Notes: generated by a model from the sequence alone, not told the origin. A stretch of DNA of 64,000 bases from Streptomyces sp. LBL (GCF_029893585.1 NZ_JARXYX010000025.1:62001-126000), one strand, 5' to 3'; counted from the first letter of the stretch, positions 51,365 through 60,704 are shown. Program-made: numbers and translations.

Positions 51365-52840
51365 TCACCACTTCCCGGGGGCGTAGTCCTTCAGAAAGAC
51401 CCCGTACAGGTCCTCGCCCGCCTCACCGCGCACGACAGGGTCGTAGACACGGGCCGCGCCGTCGACCAGGTCGAGCGGGGCGTGGAAGCCGGCCTCGGCG
51501 AGGCGGAGCTTGTCGGGGTGCGGGCGTTCGTCGGTGATCCAGCCGGTGTCGACGGCCGTCATGAGGATGCCGTCCTGCTCGAACATCTCCTGGGCACTGG
51601 TGCGCGTGAGCATGTTCAGAGCGGCCTTGGCCATGTTGGTGTGCGGGTGGCCGGCGCCCTTGTAGCCGCGGGCGAAGACGCCCTCCATGGCGGAGACGTT
51701 CACGATGTACGTACGGTTCGCGGCCGAGGACGCCATCGACGGACGCAGACGGCTGATCAGGATGAAGGGGGCCGTGGAGTTGCAGAGCTGGACCTCCAGC
51801 AGCTCGATGGGCGTCACCTCGTCCACCGTCTGGATCCAGCTGTTGGTGTCGTGCAGGTCGGGGACCAGACCGCCCGCGTCGATCGCCGTACCGGCCGCGA
51901 TCCGCTCCAGGGAGGCCGAGCCGGAGATCAGGGCGAGGTCGGTGACGTCCTGGGCGGTCAGCGCGCCGCCCCCGGCCACCGGCAGCGCGGCGACGGCGCC
52001 GGAGCCGAAGGTGCCGATCACCTCGGAGGCGGGCAGTTCACCGGCGGGCATCGGGGCGGACTCGGCGGCGAGCAGTTCGCTGTAGGCCTGCGGGGAGCGC
52101 CGTACGGTCTGGGCCGCGTTGTTGATCAGGATGTCCAGCGGGCCCTCGGCCGCGACCGACTCGGCGAGGGCGACCACCTGGGCCGGGTCGCGCAGGTCGA
52201 TGCCGACGATCTTCAGGCGGTGGATCCAGTCGGCGCTGTCGGGCTGGGCCTTGAAGCGGCGGATCGCGTCGTTCGGGAAGCGGGTCGTGATCGTGGTGTG
52301 GGCACCGTCACGCAGCAGCCTCAGCGCGATGTACATGCCGATCTTGGCGCGGCCTCCGGTGAGCAGCGCGCGCTTGCCGGTGAGGTCGGTGCGGGCGTCG
52401 CGGCGGGCCCGGTTCTCGGCTGCGCAGTTCTGGCAGAGCTGGTGGTAGAAGTAGTCGACCTCGACGTAGCGGGACTTGCAGATGTAGCAGGAGCGCGGGC
52501 GCTGGAGCACCCCCGCGATCTGTCCCTCGCTGGTGGCCGACGACGGGAGGGTGCCTTCCGTCTCGTCGTCGATGCGCCGGGCGGAGCCGGTTGCCGTGGA
52601 CTCCGTGACCGTCCGGTCGTGCGCGGTCTTCGCGGCCCGGCGCTCCTGGCGGCGGCGCTGCTTGACCGTGCGGAAGACGCCGGCGGTGGCCCGGCGCACG
52701 GCGATCGCGTCGGGGTGGTCGAGGTCCAGTGTGTCGAGTTCCTCGAGCACGCTCAGGCAGACGGCCAGCCGCTCCGGGTCGATGCCGGGCCCGTACACCA
52801 CCTCGTCCGTGGTCGCCGAACCGTTGTCTGTCACCGTCAT
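51365..52840 (-). CDS. SDR-fold protein with N-terminal zinc finger
   Basis: 491 residues. A helical, charged N-terminal region (1-110) is followed by a four-cysteine zinc-binding motif, CYIC at 118-121 and CQNC at 136-139. An SDR Rossmann domain follows (TGGRAKIGMYIAL from 161; NNAAQT; a long insert 270-330). The Y-x3-K position reads Thr-x3-Lys in HTNMAKAALNML, so the canonical catalytic tyrosine is missing. The domain may bind NAD(P) without dehydrogenase activity. Related long SDRs occur in actinomycetes and eukaryotes, but their function is unknown to me. The ATG follows a weak purine-rich site. Confidence 0.82.
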   Translation of the reverse strand: MTVTDNGSATTDEVVYGPGIDPERLAVCLSVLEELDTLDLDHPDAIAVRRATAGVFRTVKQRRRQERRAAKTAHDRTVTESTATGSARRIDDETEGTLPSSATSEGQIAGVLQRPRSCYICKSRYVEVDYFYHQLCQNCAAENRARRDARTDLTGKRALLTGGRAKIGMYIALRLLRDGAHTTITTRFPNDAIRRFKAQPDSADWIHRLKIVGIDLRDPAQVVALAESVAAEGPLDILINNAAQTVRRSPQAYSELLAAESAPMPAGELPASEVIGTFGSGAVAALPVAGGGALTAQDVTDLALISGSASLERIAAGTAIDAGGLVPDLHDTNSWIQTVDEVTPIELLEVQLCNSTAPFILISRLRPSMASSAANRTYIVNVSAMEGVFARGYKGAGHPHTNMAKAALNMLTRTSAQEMFEQDGILMTAVDTGWITDERPHPDKLRLAEAGFHAPLDLVDGAARVYDPVVRGEAGEDLYGVFLKDYAPGKW

Positions 52841-52960
52841 GGCCGCTGCCGTTCCCTGGGTCTTCCACGCGGCGCTTTGACCGCATCCGCTTTCGAACGG
52901 CGAATTTTACGGCAGTGCCGGGCCACACCGCCAAACCCGAGCCGATCACGCAGGCGGTGA

Positions 52961-54289
52961 TCACGGCTCGCAGGCGGTGATCAGCGTCTCCACCTCCTCG
53001 GTCAGGGCCCGGGCCAGCCGGTCGAGGTCCGGTACGGCGTGCGCGTCGGCGACGAGGCCGTAGTGGACCTGTCCGCGGTACGTCGAGACGGCGACGGCGA
53101 GGGACTGGCCCCGGGCCAGCGGTGCGAAGGGGTAGACCGCGGTGAGCGGGTTGCCGCCGAGCTTCAGACCGATGCCCGGCAGGGGCACGCTGGTGACCAG
53201 GATGTCGAACCAGAGCCGGGCCGCCTGGCTCACGAACGGTCCGCCGAGCCGGTGGCCGAGGGGCGGGACGTGGTCCGCGAGCAGGGCGACGGCGCCGGCG
53301 CCCCGGTTGGGCCCGGCGTTCTTGTTCCGGTCCATGGCCGTACGGACCGTGGCGAGACGGCCGAGCGGGTCCGGGTCAGCGACAGGCAGCCGCATGAGGT
53401 AGCCGGAGAGCCGGTTGCCCTGCGGGTGGGCGGTGCGCGAGCGGCGTCTGGAGACCGGGATCAGAGCGCGGGGCGCGACGCCCTCGCTGCCGTCGCCGCG
53501 TTCGTCGAGCCAGCGGCGCAGGGCACCCGCGACGACCGCGATCAGGACGTCGTTGACGGTGCCGCCGACGGCCTTGCGGACCCGGTGCACGTCGTCGAGG
53601 TCGAGGACGACACCGGCGGTGCGGCGGGTGCCGGTGGACGGGGCGGTGAGGGCGGTGGAGGTACGCACGTCCAGGGTGGAGCGGGCGACGGAGGCTCCGA
53701 TGTCGAGCGCGCGCCCCACGTCCGACCAGGCGCCACGCACCCGTCCCGGCAGCCTGCGGACGTCCGGCAGGAGGCCGCGTGGCGGCTCCACCGGGCGGGG
53801 GCGCGGCGCGGGCATGTCCATCGGGTCCAGCACGGCGGCGGCGAGCGTCAGCGCCCGCAGCCCGTCGGCCAGGGCGTGGTGGAACTTGAACAGCACGGCG
53901 AACGACACGCCGTCCTCCCCCGGCAGCACATGCGCCTCCCACGGCGGCCGGCCCCGCTGCAGTGGGCGCTGCATGAGGCGGCCCGCCTCGGCCTGGAAGT
54001 CCGTGGCGGGGGCGTGCAGGGTGACATGGTCGAGCGGGTCGAAGTCGGGGGCGGGCTCACGGGCCGCGCCGCCGAAGGCCGCCGGGAAGCCCAGGGGCCA
54101 CACGTCACGGATCCGCATCCGCAGTCCGGGCACCGCGGCGGCCCGGGCGGCAAGCAGGTCGGCCGCGTGGGCGCCCGCGGTGGGCGAGGGTGCCGAGAAG
54201 ACACCCAGCGCGCCCAGGTGCATGGGGTGCTCGGCGGATTCCATGTTCCAGAACGCCAGGTCGAGGGGTGCGAGCAGGTCAGGAGTCAA
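52961..54289 (-). CDS. wax ester synthase/diacylglycerol acyltransferase (WS/DGAT)
   Basis: 442 residues. The active-site HHALADGLRAL (HHxxxDG) is intact, preceded by the N-terminal LDLAFWNMESAEHPMHLGAL and followed by GGTVNDVLIAVVAGALRRWL and a C-terminal FDILVTSVPLPGIGLKLGG. The enzyme transfers acyl-CoA to diacylglycerol or fatty alcohol to form storage triacylglycerols or waxes, associated with the membrane or lipid droplets. Streptomycetes accumulate triacylglycerol and encode several WS/DGATs. The gene is monocistronic, with a promoter region of about 160 bp shared with the terminator of the next gene. Confidence 0.92.
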   Translation of the reverse strand: MTPDLLAPLDLAFWNMESAEHPMHLGALGVFSAPSPTAGAHAADLLAARAAAVPGLRMRIRDVWPLGFPAAFGGAAREPAPDFDPLDHVTLHAPATDFQAEAGRLMQRPLQRGRPPWEAHVLPGEDGVSFAVLFKFHHALADGLRALTLAAAVLDPMDMPAPRPRPVEPPRGLLPDVRRLPGRVRGAWSDVGRALDIGASVARSTLDVRTSTALTAPSTGTRRTAGVVLDLDDVHRVRKAVGGTVNDVLIAVVAGALRRWLDERGDGSEGVAPRALIPVSRRRSRTAHPQGNRLSGYLMRLPVADPDPLGRLATVRTAMDRNKNAGPNRGAGAVALLADHVPPLGHRLGGPFVSQAARLWFDILVTSVPLPGIGLKLGGNPLTAVYPFAPLARGQSLAVAVSTYRGQVHYGLVADAHAVPDLDRLARALTEEVETLITACEP

Positions 54290-54388
54290 TGGTGCGCCTC
54301 GCGTCTGGGAAGGTCGGGCCAGCAGTCAACCGCCAATAGGCGATTACGGTCAAGTGCTATCAAGCTACGCATAGTTAACAGCAGATTA

Positions 54389-54417
54389 AGTCCCGCCTCT
54401 TGGTGAGAGGCGGGACT
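54389..54417 (-). terminator. terminator of the GH2 gene
   Basis: AGTCCCGCCTCT pairs perfectly with AGAGGCGGGACT, loop TGGTG. On the minus strand the stem is followed by TTAATCTG. It is about 30 bases after the GH2 stop. Confidence 0.88.
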
Positions 54418-54449
54418 CATACGCCATCTGAGGTCACACCAGCGATCGC

Positions 54450-57053
54450 TCAGGCCGTCGGGCAGCCCGCCGGCGTCGCGCGTGACGCGTCCCGGATCAG
54501 CGCCTGGTGTGCGGCCTTGACCCGCCGTACGTCGGGCTTCAGGACCTCGCGGTCGTAGGTCAGCAGCCCGTTCAGCTCCCCCTCCACGTCCGAGATCTGG
54601 GTGTAGACGGCGGCGTTGCCGCCCCGGCAGGCCAGAGCGCGCACCTCGTCGAGCTTGGCCAGATAGTCGTCGGTGTAGGTCGCCGGGTCCACGTCGACGT
54701 ACGACTGCTGGACCGACCAGGCGTGTCCGGGGACCGCCAGTCCGAGTCCGCCGTACTCACCGCTGACCAGGGCGCGTCTGCCGTCCGGGCGGGGCGGCAG
54801 GGCGGGGCTGGGATAGCCGTGCTCGTCCATGATGTCGCCGGCGTTGCCGTCGGCGCCGAGGTTGAGGCCCGACTGGTTGTTGACCAGTCGGGTCGGGTCC
54901 CATGCCTTGGCCTGCTCGGCGACCCGTCCGATGTCGTACTGGCCCCAGCCCTCGTTGAAGGTGACCCACATGACCACCGACGGGCTGCTGCTGTGCTCGT
55001 CGATCATCTCCTTCATCTCCCGCTCGTACTCGGCGCGGGCGGCGGCGCTCGGATTCACCCCCGCGGTCATCGCGGGCATGTCCTGCCACACCATGAGGCC
55101 CAACCGGTCGGCCCAGTAGAACCAGCGGTCGGGTTCGACCTTGATGTGCTTGCGCACGGAGTTGAAGCCGAGTTGCTTGTGCACCTTCAGGTCGTAGGCG
55201 AGGGCGTCGTCGGTCGGCGCGGTGTGCAGACCGTCGGGCCAGAAGCCCTGGTCGAGGGTGGCCATCATGAAGACCGGCGCGCCGTTGAGGACCGTGCGCG
55301 GCGTGCCATTCACCTGTTCGACGGCGAGGGAGCGCATCCCGAAGTAGCTTCCGACGCGGTCCGCGCCGACGGTCACCTTCAGGCCGTAGAGGAACGGGTC
55401 GTCCGGCGACCACAGGCGCGGGTTCTCGATGGCCAGGGTCAGCGGCCCGCCGGTGCGGCCGCGCGCCGTGGCGACCTTGCGCTTCCCGTCGTACGCCGTC
55501 GCGGTGATCGGGACGCCCGCCCGGACCCCCCGCGCCTCGACGGTGAGCCGCTTGCCGGGGACGTCGGGGGTCAGCTTGAGGGAGTCGACGTGGTCGCGTG
55601 CGACCGGTTCCATCCACACCGTCTGCCAGATGCCCGAGCTCGGCGTGTACCAGATGCCGCTCGGGTCCAGGCGTTGCTTGCCCAGGGGCGGGTTCTCCCC
55701 GTTCGCCGCGTCCGTCGGGTCGTATACACCGACGATCAGCTCCTGGGTGCGGCCGGGCTTCAGCGCGTCCGTGATGTCGGCGCCGAACTTGTCGTAGCCG
55801 CCCTCGTGCGCGGCGACCTTGGTGCCGTTGACGTACACCTCGGACCGCCAGTCGACCGCGCCGAAGTTGAGCCGTAGGCGCTGTGCGGAGCCGATGCGCC
55901 AGTCTGCGGGGACCGTGAAGGTGCGCCGGTACCACATGCGGTCCTCATGCCGCTCGATGCCGGAAAGCTGGGACTCGACCGGATAGGGGACGAGGATGCG
56001 CTCGGACAGGGTCCTGCCGACGGGCGGCTGCTCGCCCTCCTGTGCCGCGGCGAACTGCCAGCGGCCGTTGAGGTTGCGCCAGGCGTCTCGGGTCAGCTGC
56101 GGGCGCGGGTATTCGGGGAGGGCGTTGTCCGGGCCGACCTCGTCGGCCCAGCGGGTACGCAGTTCGTACGTGGAGTGGTTGGAACCGCTGCTCCAGAACG
56201 CCCCGACACCGTCTCCCGCGGCGTCGGTGAGGCCGCCTTCTCCGTCGTAGCGCAGGTCGGCGGTGCCGCGCGCGGTGCCGGTCTTGTTGCCGACGACGGG
56301 TTCGTCCAGGGCGACGAGGAGGGTCCTCGGGTCGGCGGGGTCCGGCCTGACTGCTCCGAGCGGCCAGGTGGCGCCGCCGATCACCGCCTTGAGGTGGTCG
56401 GTCAGACCGGCCGGGGGCGGGGCGATGCTCTGGGCGAAGTCGAGTTTCAGGGTGCGGCCGTCGCCGAGGACCGTGGTCGCGATCGGCCCGTCGTAGTCGA
56501 ACCCGGCGGGAAGCCGGAACGCCGACTGCGGGACGGCCTCCTTGCTGCCGCCGGGCTCGGTCCAGCGCAGGTGCAGGTTGGAGCCGCCGTAGTGCTCGAA
56601 GTACTCGACCTTGATGTCGTAGGCCGTGCCGGCGGTCAGGTCGATCGGCTGGGCGTTCTGTTCGCGGTCCCAGTCGTCGACCCAGTGGTCGATGAGCAGC
56701 CGCCCGTCGACCCACAGCCGGAAGCCGTTGTCGCCGATGACCGAGAAGGTGTGGGCGCCGGTCTTCTCCGGCACGATCCGGCCGGTCCAGCGGACGCTGA
56801 CGTCGTCCGCACGGCCGGTGGCGGCGGCCAGCCGCGGCTCCAGGGTGTCGAAGTCGAGGACGGGATCGAAGGTGGTGGCCTTGAGCTCGTGGAAGTCGAA
56901 GGCGCCGGGAGCGGACTGGGTGTAGTACTCGCCCTTCAGGCCCTGGGCCTCGACGGGGTCGTCGGCCAGGGCGGGAACCGCGGTCAGGCCGGCGAGGCCC
57001 AGGAGCACGGCGAGGAGTAAGGAGAGTCGGTTTCTGAGTCGGGTGAGGTGCAC
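54450..57053 (-). CDS. exported PA14-containing GH2 glycoside hydrolase
   Basis: 867 residues. The signal peptide (LLLAVLLGLAGLTAVPALA) leads to a PA14 carbohydrate-binding domain (about 35-185: LKGEYYTQSAPGAFDF, GDNGFRLWVDGRLLIDHWVD) and an Ig-like region. The GH2 sugar-binding, sandwich and barrel domains follow, with acid/base Glu in VTFNEGWGQYD and nucleophile Glu in LVSGEYGGLG. The exact glycosidic specificity (beta-galactosidase, glucuronidase or mannosidase) is not resolved. A LacI-like operator sits over the ribosome binding site. The gene is downstream of glgC on the same strand but has its own control region. Confidence 0.9.
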   Translation of the reverse strand: MHLTRLRNRLSLLLAVLLGLAGLTAVPALADDPVEAQGLKGEYYTQSAPGAFDFHELKATTFDPVLDFDTLEPRLAAATGRADDVSVRWTGRIVPEKTGAHTFSVIGDNGFRLWVDGRLLIDHWVDDWDREQNAQPIDLTAGTAYDIKVEYFEHYGGSNLHLRWTEPGGSKEAVPQSAFRLPAGFDYDGPIATTVLGDGRTLKLDFAQSIAPPPAGLTDHLKAVIGGATWPLGAVRPDPADPRTLLVALDEPVVGNKTGTARGTADLRYDGEGGLTDAAGDGVGAFWSSGSNHSTYELRTRWADEVGPDNALPEYPRPQLTRDAWRNLNGRWQFAAAQEGEQPPVGRTLSERILVPYPVESQLSGIERHEDRMWYRRTFTVPADWRIGSAQRLRLNFGAVDWRSEVYVNGTKVAAHEGGYDKFGADITDALKPGRTQELIVGVYDPTDAANGENPPLGKQRLDPSGIWYTPSSGIWQTVWMEPVARDHVDSLKLTPDVPGKRLTVEARGVRAGVPITATAYDGKRKVATARGRTGGPLTLAIENPRLWSPDDPFLYGLKVTVGADRVGSYFGMRSLAVEQVNGTPRTVLNGAPVFMMATLDQGFWPDGLHTAPTDDALAYDLKVHKQLGFNSVRKHIKVEPDRWFYWADRLGLMVWQDMPAMTAGVNPSAAARAEYEREMKEMIDEHSSSPSVVMWVTFNEGWGQYDIGRVAEQAKAWDPTRLVNNQSGLNLGADGNAGDIMDEHGYPSPALPPRPDGRRALVSGEYGGLGLAVPGHAWSVQQSYVDVDPATYTDDYLAKLDEVRALACRGGNAAVYTQISDVEGELNGLLTYDREVLKPDVRRVKAAHQALIRDASRATPAGCPTA

Positions 57054-57063
57054 GCAACCCCCA

Positions 57064-57077
57064 TAACAACGTTGTCA
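57064..57077 (-). promoter_or_regulatory. LacI-family operator over the GH2 leader
   Basis: TAACAACGTTGTCA is one base from the symmetric TGACAACGTTGTCA, with a central CG typical of LacI/GalR operators. It sits 11-24 bases before the ATG, touching the GGGGG ribosome binding site. Two further half-sites (CATGACAACA at 57091-57100 and 57126-57135) lie upstream. Confidence 0.78.
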
Positions 57078-57177
57078 GGACCGGAGTTGGCATGACAACA
57101 CGGAATCCCACCGCACGTCCAGGGACATGACAACAGCCCCGGTGGACACGCGGCCACCAAGGCTGTCGAACCGTCCC

Positions 57178-58398
57178 CTACGGGACCAGCTGTCCCTTCC
57201 CGAGCGCGATGACCCCGCCCTTGGACACCGTGTACAGCTCCGCGTCCCGCTCCGGGTTGACGCCGATCGTCGCGCCCGGCGGCACCTCGACGTTCTTGTC
57301 GAGCACGGCGCCGCGCACCACCGCACCCCGCCCGATGTGCACGTTGTCGTGCAGCACCGAGCCCTGCACGACCGCGCCCGGGTCCACCACGACACCCGGC
57401 GAGAGCACCGACCGGCTCACCTGCCCCCGGATCAGGCAGCCCGCGCTGATGATCGACTCGCTGGCGATGCCGCCCGAGTTGAAGCGGGCCGGGGAGAGCT
57501 GGCCCGAGTGGGTGTAGATGGGCCATTGCCGGTTGTAGAGGTTGAACGCGGGACGCTCGGCGATCAGGTCCATGTGGGCGTCGTAGTACGCGTCCAGGCT
57601 GCCGACATCCCGCCAGTAGCCCTGGTCGCGGGTGGTCTCGCCGGGGACGTGGTTGTCGCTGAAGTCGTACAGCTGGGCCTCGCCGCGGTCGGTGAGCTGG
57701 GGCAGGATCGAACCCCCCATGTCGTGCACGGAGCGCGCGTCCTCGGCGTCCCGCTGGAGCGCCTCGATGAGGGCCTTGGTGGTGAAGACGTAGTTGCCCA
57801 TCGAGGCGAACACGCACTCCGGGTCGTCGGGCAGCCCAGGCGGGTCGGCGGGCTTCTCCAGGAACCGCTCGACCGTCAGGCCGTCCGAGCCGGGGCTGAT
57901 CACGCCGAACGACGACGACTCGTCGCGCGGGACGCGGATCCCGGCCACCGTCACGCCCGCGCCGCTCTCGATGTGCTGGTTGACCATCTGGCGCGGGTCC
58001 ATGCGGTAGACGTGGTCGGCACCGAAGACAGCCACGTACTCGGGGCGCTCGTCGTAGATCAGGTTCAGGGACTGCAGGATCGCGTCCGCGCTGCCCAGGT
58101 ACCAGCGCGGGCCGAGGCGCTGCTGGGCCGGGACCGGGGTGATGTAGTTGCCGAGCAGGCTGGACATCCGCCAGGTGGTGGTGATGTGCCGGTCCAGCGA
58201 GTGGGACTTGTACTGCGTGAGCACGCAGATGCGCAGAATGTCCCCATTGACGAGGTTGGACAGGACGAAATCGACGAGGCGGTACGTGCCGCCGAAGGTG
58301 ACCGCGGGTTTCGCGCGGTCCGCGGTCAAGGGCATCAGACGCTTGCCCTCTCCGCCCGCGAGCACGATTCCGAGCACCGAAGGACCACCACGACGCAT
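57178..58398 (-). CDS. glgC: glucose-1-phosphate adenylyltransferase
   Basis: 406 residues. The nucleotide-binding start VLGIVLAGGEGKRLMPLT, the substrate motifs AKPAVTFGGTYRLVDF and YRMDPRQM, FLEKP and a C-terminal left-handed beta-helix (SRSVLSPGVVVDPGAVVQGS) are all present. It makes ADP-glucose from glucose-1-phosphate and ATP. In actinomycetes ADP-glucose feeds GlgM/GlgA for glycogen and maltose-1-phosphate. The ATG has GGGGAG five bases upstream. The next gene upstream on the same strand is the glycogen synthase, and the two form a glycogen locus. Confidence 0.95.
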   Translation of the reverse strand: MRRGGPSVLGIVLAGGEGKRLMPLTADRAKPAVTFGGTYRLVDFVLSNLVNGDILRICVLTQYKSHSLDRHITTTWRMSSLLGNYITPVPAQQRLGPRWYLGSADAILQSLNLIYDERPEYVAVFGADHVYRMDPRQMVNQHIESGAGVTVAGIRVPRDESSSFGVISPGSDGLTVERFLEKPADPPGLPDDPECVFASMGNYVFTTKALIEALQRDAEDARSVHDMGGSILPQLTDRGEAQLYDFSDNHVPGETTRDQGYWRDVGSLDAYYDAHMDLIAERPAFNLYNRQWPIYTHSGQLSPARFNSGGIASESIISAGCLIRGQVSRSVLSPGVVVDPGAVVQGSVLHDNVHIGRGAVVRGAVLDKNVEVPPGATIGVNPERDAELYTVSKGGVIALGKGQLVP

Positions 58399-58521
58399 GG
58401 CCGCTCCCCTCACCCTGGTTGACCCATGCCTGCCCCTGAGCAGGTGGTACTAAGCCTGTCCGAAGATCACCACGCCGTAGCGATCGTGTTTCTCCACCCG
58501 TGTGTCGCCGGGATGACATCT

Positions 58522-59673
58522 CTACGTCTGTTTGAGGATCTCCTCGTAGAGACGGACCGTGCGCCGGGCCACCGCGTCCCAGCCGAACTCGCCCACCGCC
58601 CGCTCCCGCCCTGCCTCGCCCATCCGCCGCGCGGCCTCCGGATCACCGAGGACCGAGTCCAGCGCCCGCGCGAGTCCCGCCTCGAAGTCGTCGTCCACCG
58701 AGACGAGTACCCCCGTCCTGCCGTCGTCCACGACCTCGGGAATGCCGCCGATCCGTGAGGCCACGACGGGAGTCCCGCAGGCCATCGCCTCCAGGTTGAC
58801 GATCCCGAGGGGTTCGTACACCGAGGGGCAGACGAACACGGCCGCGTGGGTCAGGAGCTGGATCACCTCGGGGCGCGGCAGCATCTGCGGGATCCAGTGC
58901 ACATCCTCGCGGACCCGGCTGAGTTCCTGGAAGAGGTCGCGGAACTCCTGGTCGATCTCCGGGGTGTCGGGGGCGCCGGCACACAGCACCACCTGCGCCG
59001 CCGGGTCGATGTGCCGGACCGCGCGCAGCAGATGGGGCACGCCCTTCTGGCGGGTGATGCGGCCGACGAACAGGACGAAAGGACGGTCCGGGTCCAGGCC
59101 GATGCGGCGCAGGACGTCGGTGCCGTGGTCGGGCCGGTAGAGGGTGGTGTCGATGCCGTTGTGCACGATGTGGACCTTGGCCGGATCCAGCGTCGGGTAG
59201 CAGCCGAGAATGTCCTCCCGCATGGCGCCGGAGACGGCGATCACCGCGTCGGCGGACTCGATCGCGGTGCGCTCCGCCCAGCCGGACAGGGCGTATCCGC
59301 CGCCGAGTTGCTCGGCCTTCCAGGGGCGCAGGGGCTCCAGCGAGTGCGCGGTCATCACGTGCGGGATGCCGTACAGCAGCTTGCCGAGGTGGCCGGCGAG
59401 GTTGGCGTACCAGGTGTGGGAGTGGACCAGTTCACGGCCTTCGAGACCGGCGGCCATGGCGAGGTCCACCGAGAAGGTGCGCAGCGCGTCGTTGGCGCTG
59501 TCCAGCGCCGCCCAGGGGCGGTGGCGGATCACGCCCTCCGCCCGGCCCTCGCCCCAGCAGTGCACATCCAGATCGACCAGGGATCTCAGCTCTCGGGCGA
59601 GGAACTCGACATGGACGCCCGCGCCGCCGTACACGTCCGGCGGGTACTCCCGGGTCAGCAGGCCCACTCGCAC
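58522..59673 (-). CDS. glgA: GT4 glycogen synthase / maltose-1-phosphate synthase
   Basis: 383 residues. The start reads MRVGLLTREYPPDVYGGAGV; VIAVSGAMREDILG, FVGRITRQKGVPHLLRAV and the catalytic E-x7-E in VYEPLGIVNLEAMACG follow the GT-B/GT4 pattern of actinobacterial GlgA, now often called GlgM. These use ADP-glucose to elongate maltooligosaccharides or make maltose-1-phosphate for the GlgE route. The GTG at 59673 is chosen for AGGGGG six bases upstream; an ATG 36 bases earlier is possible. It is cotranscribed or arranged in tandem with glgC. Confidence 0.92.
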   Translation of the reverse strand: MRVGLLTREYPPDVYGGAGVHVEFLARELRSLVDLDVHCWGEGRAEGVIRHRPWAALDSANDALRTFSVDLAMAAGLEGRELVHSHTWYANLAGHLGKLLYGIPHVMTAHSLEPLRPWKAEQLGGGYALSGWAERTAIESADAVIAVSGAMREDILGCYPTLDPAKVHIVHNGIDTTLYRPDHGTDVLRRIGLDPDRPFVLFVGRITRQKGVPHLLRAVRHIDPAAQVVLCAGAPDTPEIDQEFRDLFQELSRVREDVHWIPQMLPRPEVIQLLTHAAVFVCPSVYEPLGIVNLEAMACGTPVVASRIGGIPEVVDDGRTGVLVSVDDDFEAGLARALDSVLGDPEAARRMGEAGRERAVGEFGWDAVARRTVRLYEEILKQT

Positions 59674-59711
59674 CCGGAACCCCCTGTCTCGACGGCTGAT
59701 TGTCTTCATGG

Positions 59712-60476
59712 TCACCCAGATGTGGCGTGTGGGGAAGAGCGCGGGGCTCGTGGGAAACAACAGTCACCGCAGACACCTCCGCCCGGGACCCGGTAGTAGA
59801 GGCAGCAGCTCCGGCGCCGGAAGGCGGTGCCGGTGAGGGTGCCGGTGCCGGCGAGAAGGGGGTGGGCGAGCAGTTCGGCCGCGCTGTCCCGGGCCCGGGC
59901 GCCGACGTCACGGCGGCCGTGGGCCCGCGCCCAGGCGTCCAGTTGGCGCGCGGCGCCGACCAGCGCGGAGGCCGCGTTGCCCCACAGCAGGCCCTCGGCG
60001 ACGCGGTAGCGCGCGTGCAGGGTGTCGGTCAGCGGCTGGAGGTGGCCCTGCAGGACGACGTCCGCGAGGGTCTCCGGGTCCGCGGGCAGGGGGTGTACGG
60101 CGGACAGCCACAGGTCGTCGGGGGCGCTGCCGTCGGGGTCCCAGTGCAGCAGCCCCGGATCGAGGTCGGGGATGCGGTCGTAGAAGGCGGCGCAGCCCAG
60201 GGCCACCGACCAGAGGCGGGCGGCGAGTCCCTGCTGGGCCACCGAGGCGGCGATCCGCGTTTCGGGAGCGCGGAGAACGTCCGCGACCTTTTCCACCCGG
60301 AAAGTCATAGAATACCGGTACGGATCCGAGGCCTTGTTCTCGAAGTTCCCGAAGTTCTCGAAGTTCTCGTACGCCTGCGCGAGGGTCGGCAGCGGCGGAA
60401 GCGGTGGTGCACTCGTGCGCAGGGCGAAGAAGCCGCCGAGCGGCCGGAGCGCGGTGAGATCAGGGTCGAGGTCCAC
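59712..60476 (-). CDS. FhuF-like (2Fe-2S)-binding protein
   Basis: About 254 residues. The C-terminal RRRSCCLYYRVPGGGVCGDC followed by C has the CC-x-Y...C-x2-C-C layout of FhuF-type [2Fe-2S] proteins, which reduce or release iron from siderophores. The rest is helical (LWGNAASALVGAARQLDAWA). Near the N terminus, residues about 38-50 read YENFENFGNFENK, from a nonanucleotide repeat. The start is uncertain: GTG at 60476 gives the likely family start, and a TTG at 60494 is also in frame next to a palindrome. No siderophore genes are adjacent. Confidence 0.78.
   Translation of the reverse strand: MDLDPDLTALRPLGGFFALRTSAPPLPPLPTLAQAYENFENFGNFENKASDPYRYSMTFRVEKVADVLRAPETRIAASVAQQGLAARLWSVALGCAAFYDRIPDLDPGLLHWDPDGSAPDDLWLSAVHPLPADPETLADVVLQGHLQPLTDTLHARYRVAEGLLWGNAASALVGAARQLDAWARAHGRRDVGARARDSAAELLAHPLLAGTGTLTGTAFRRRSCCLYYRVPGGGVCGDCCFPRAPRSSPHATSG
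60334..60372. repeat. GAAGTTCTC nonamer repeat in the FhuF-like gene
   Basis: Four copies of GAAGTTCTC or GAAGTTCCC in tandem encode ENF/GNF triplets. The unit keeps the frame. Confidence 0.9.
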
Positions 60477-60494
60477 GGAGAGCAGTAGTACCAA

Positions 60495-60508
60495 GCCCCC
60501 TAGGGGGC
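60495..60508. promoter_or_regulatory. 14 bp palindrome upstream of the FhuF-like gene
   Basis: GCCCCCTAGGGGGC is a perfect dyad 18-32 bases ahead of the chosen start. It does not look like the TTAGGTTAGGCTCACCTAA iron box of DmdR/IdeR. It may be an operator or hairpin. Confidence 0.45.
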
Positions 60509-60704
60509 GCGACCAGGAGGTGTCCGGAGCCGGTCACCCACCTTGGGGATGATGGAGTCCGATTCGTACTCCATCGGCAGTAGGACCCATTGCCTGCTCA
60601 GGGACGACGACGGGAAGAAATTTTCGCGGCATCGTGTTCCTCATGGAAGCCGACCGTTCGTCGCACCGGGCGACCCGCCCCGGTCTCACGCAGAGGAGCA
60701 GTAG

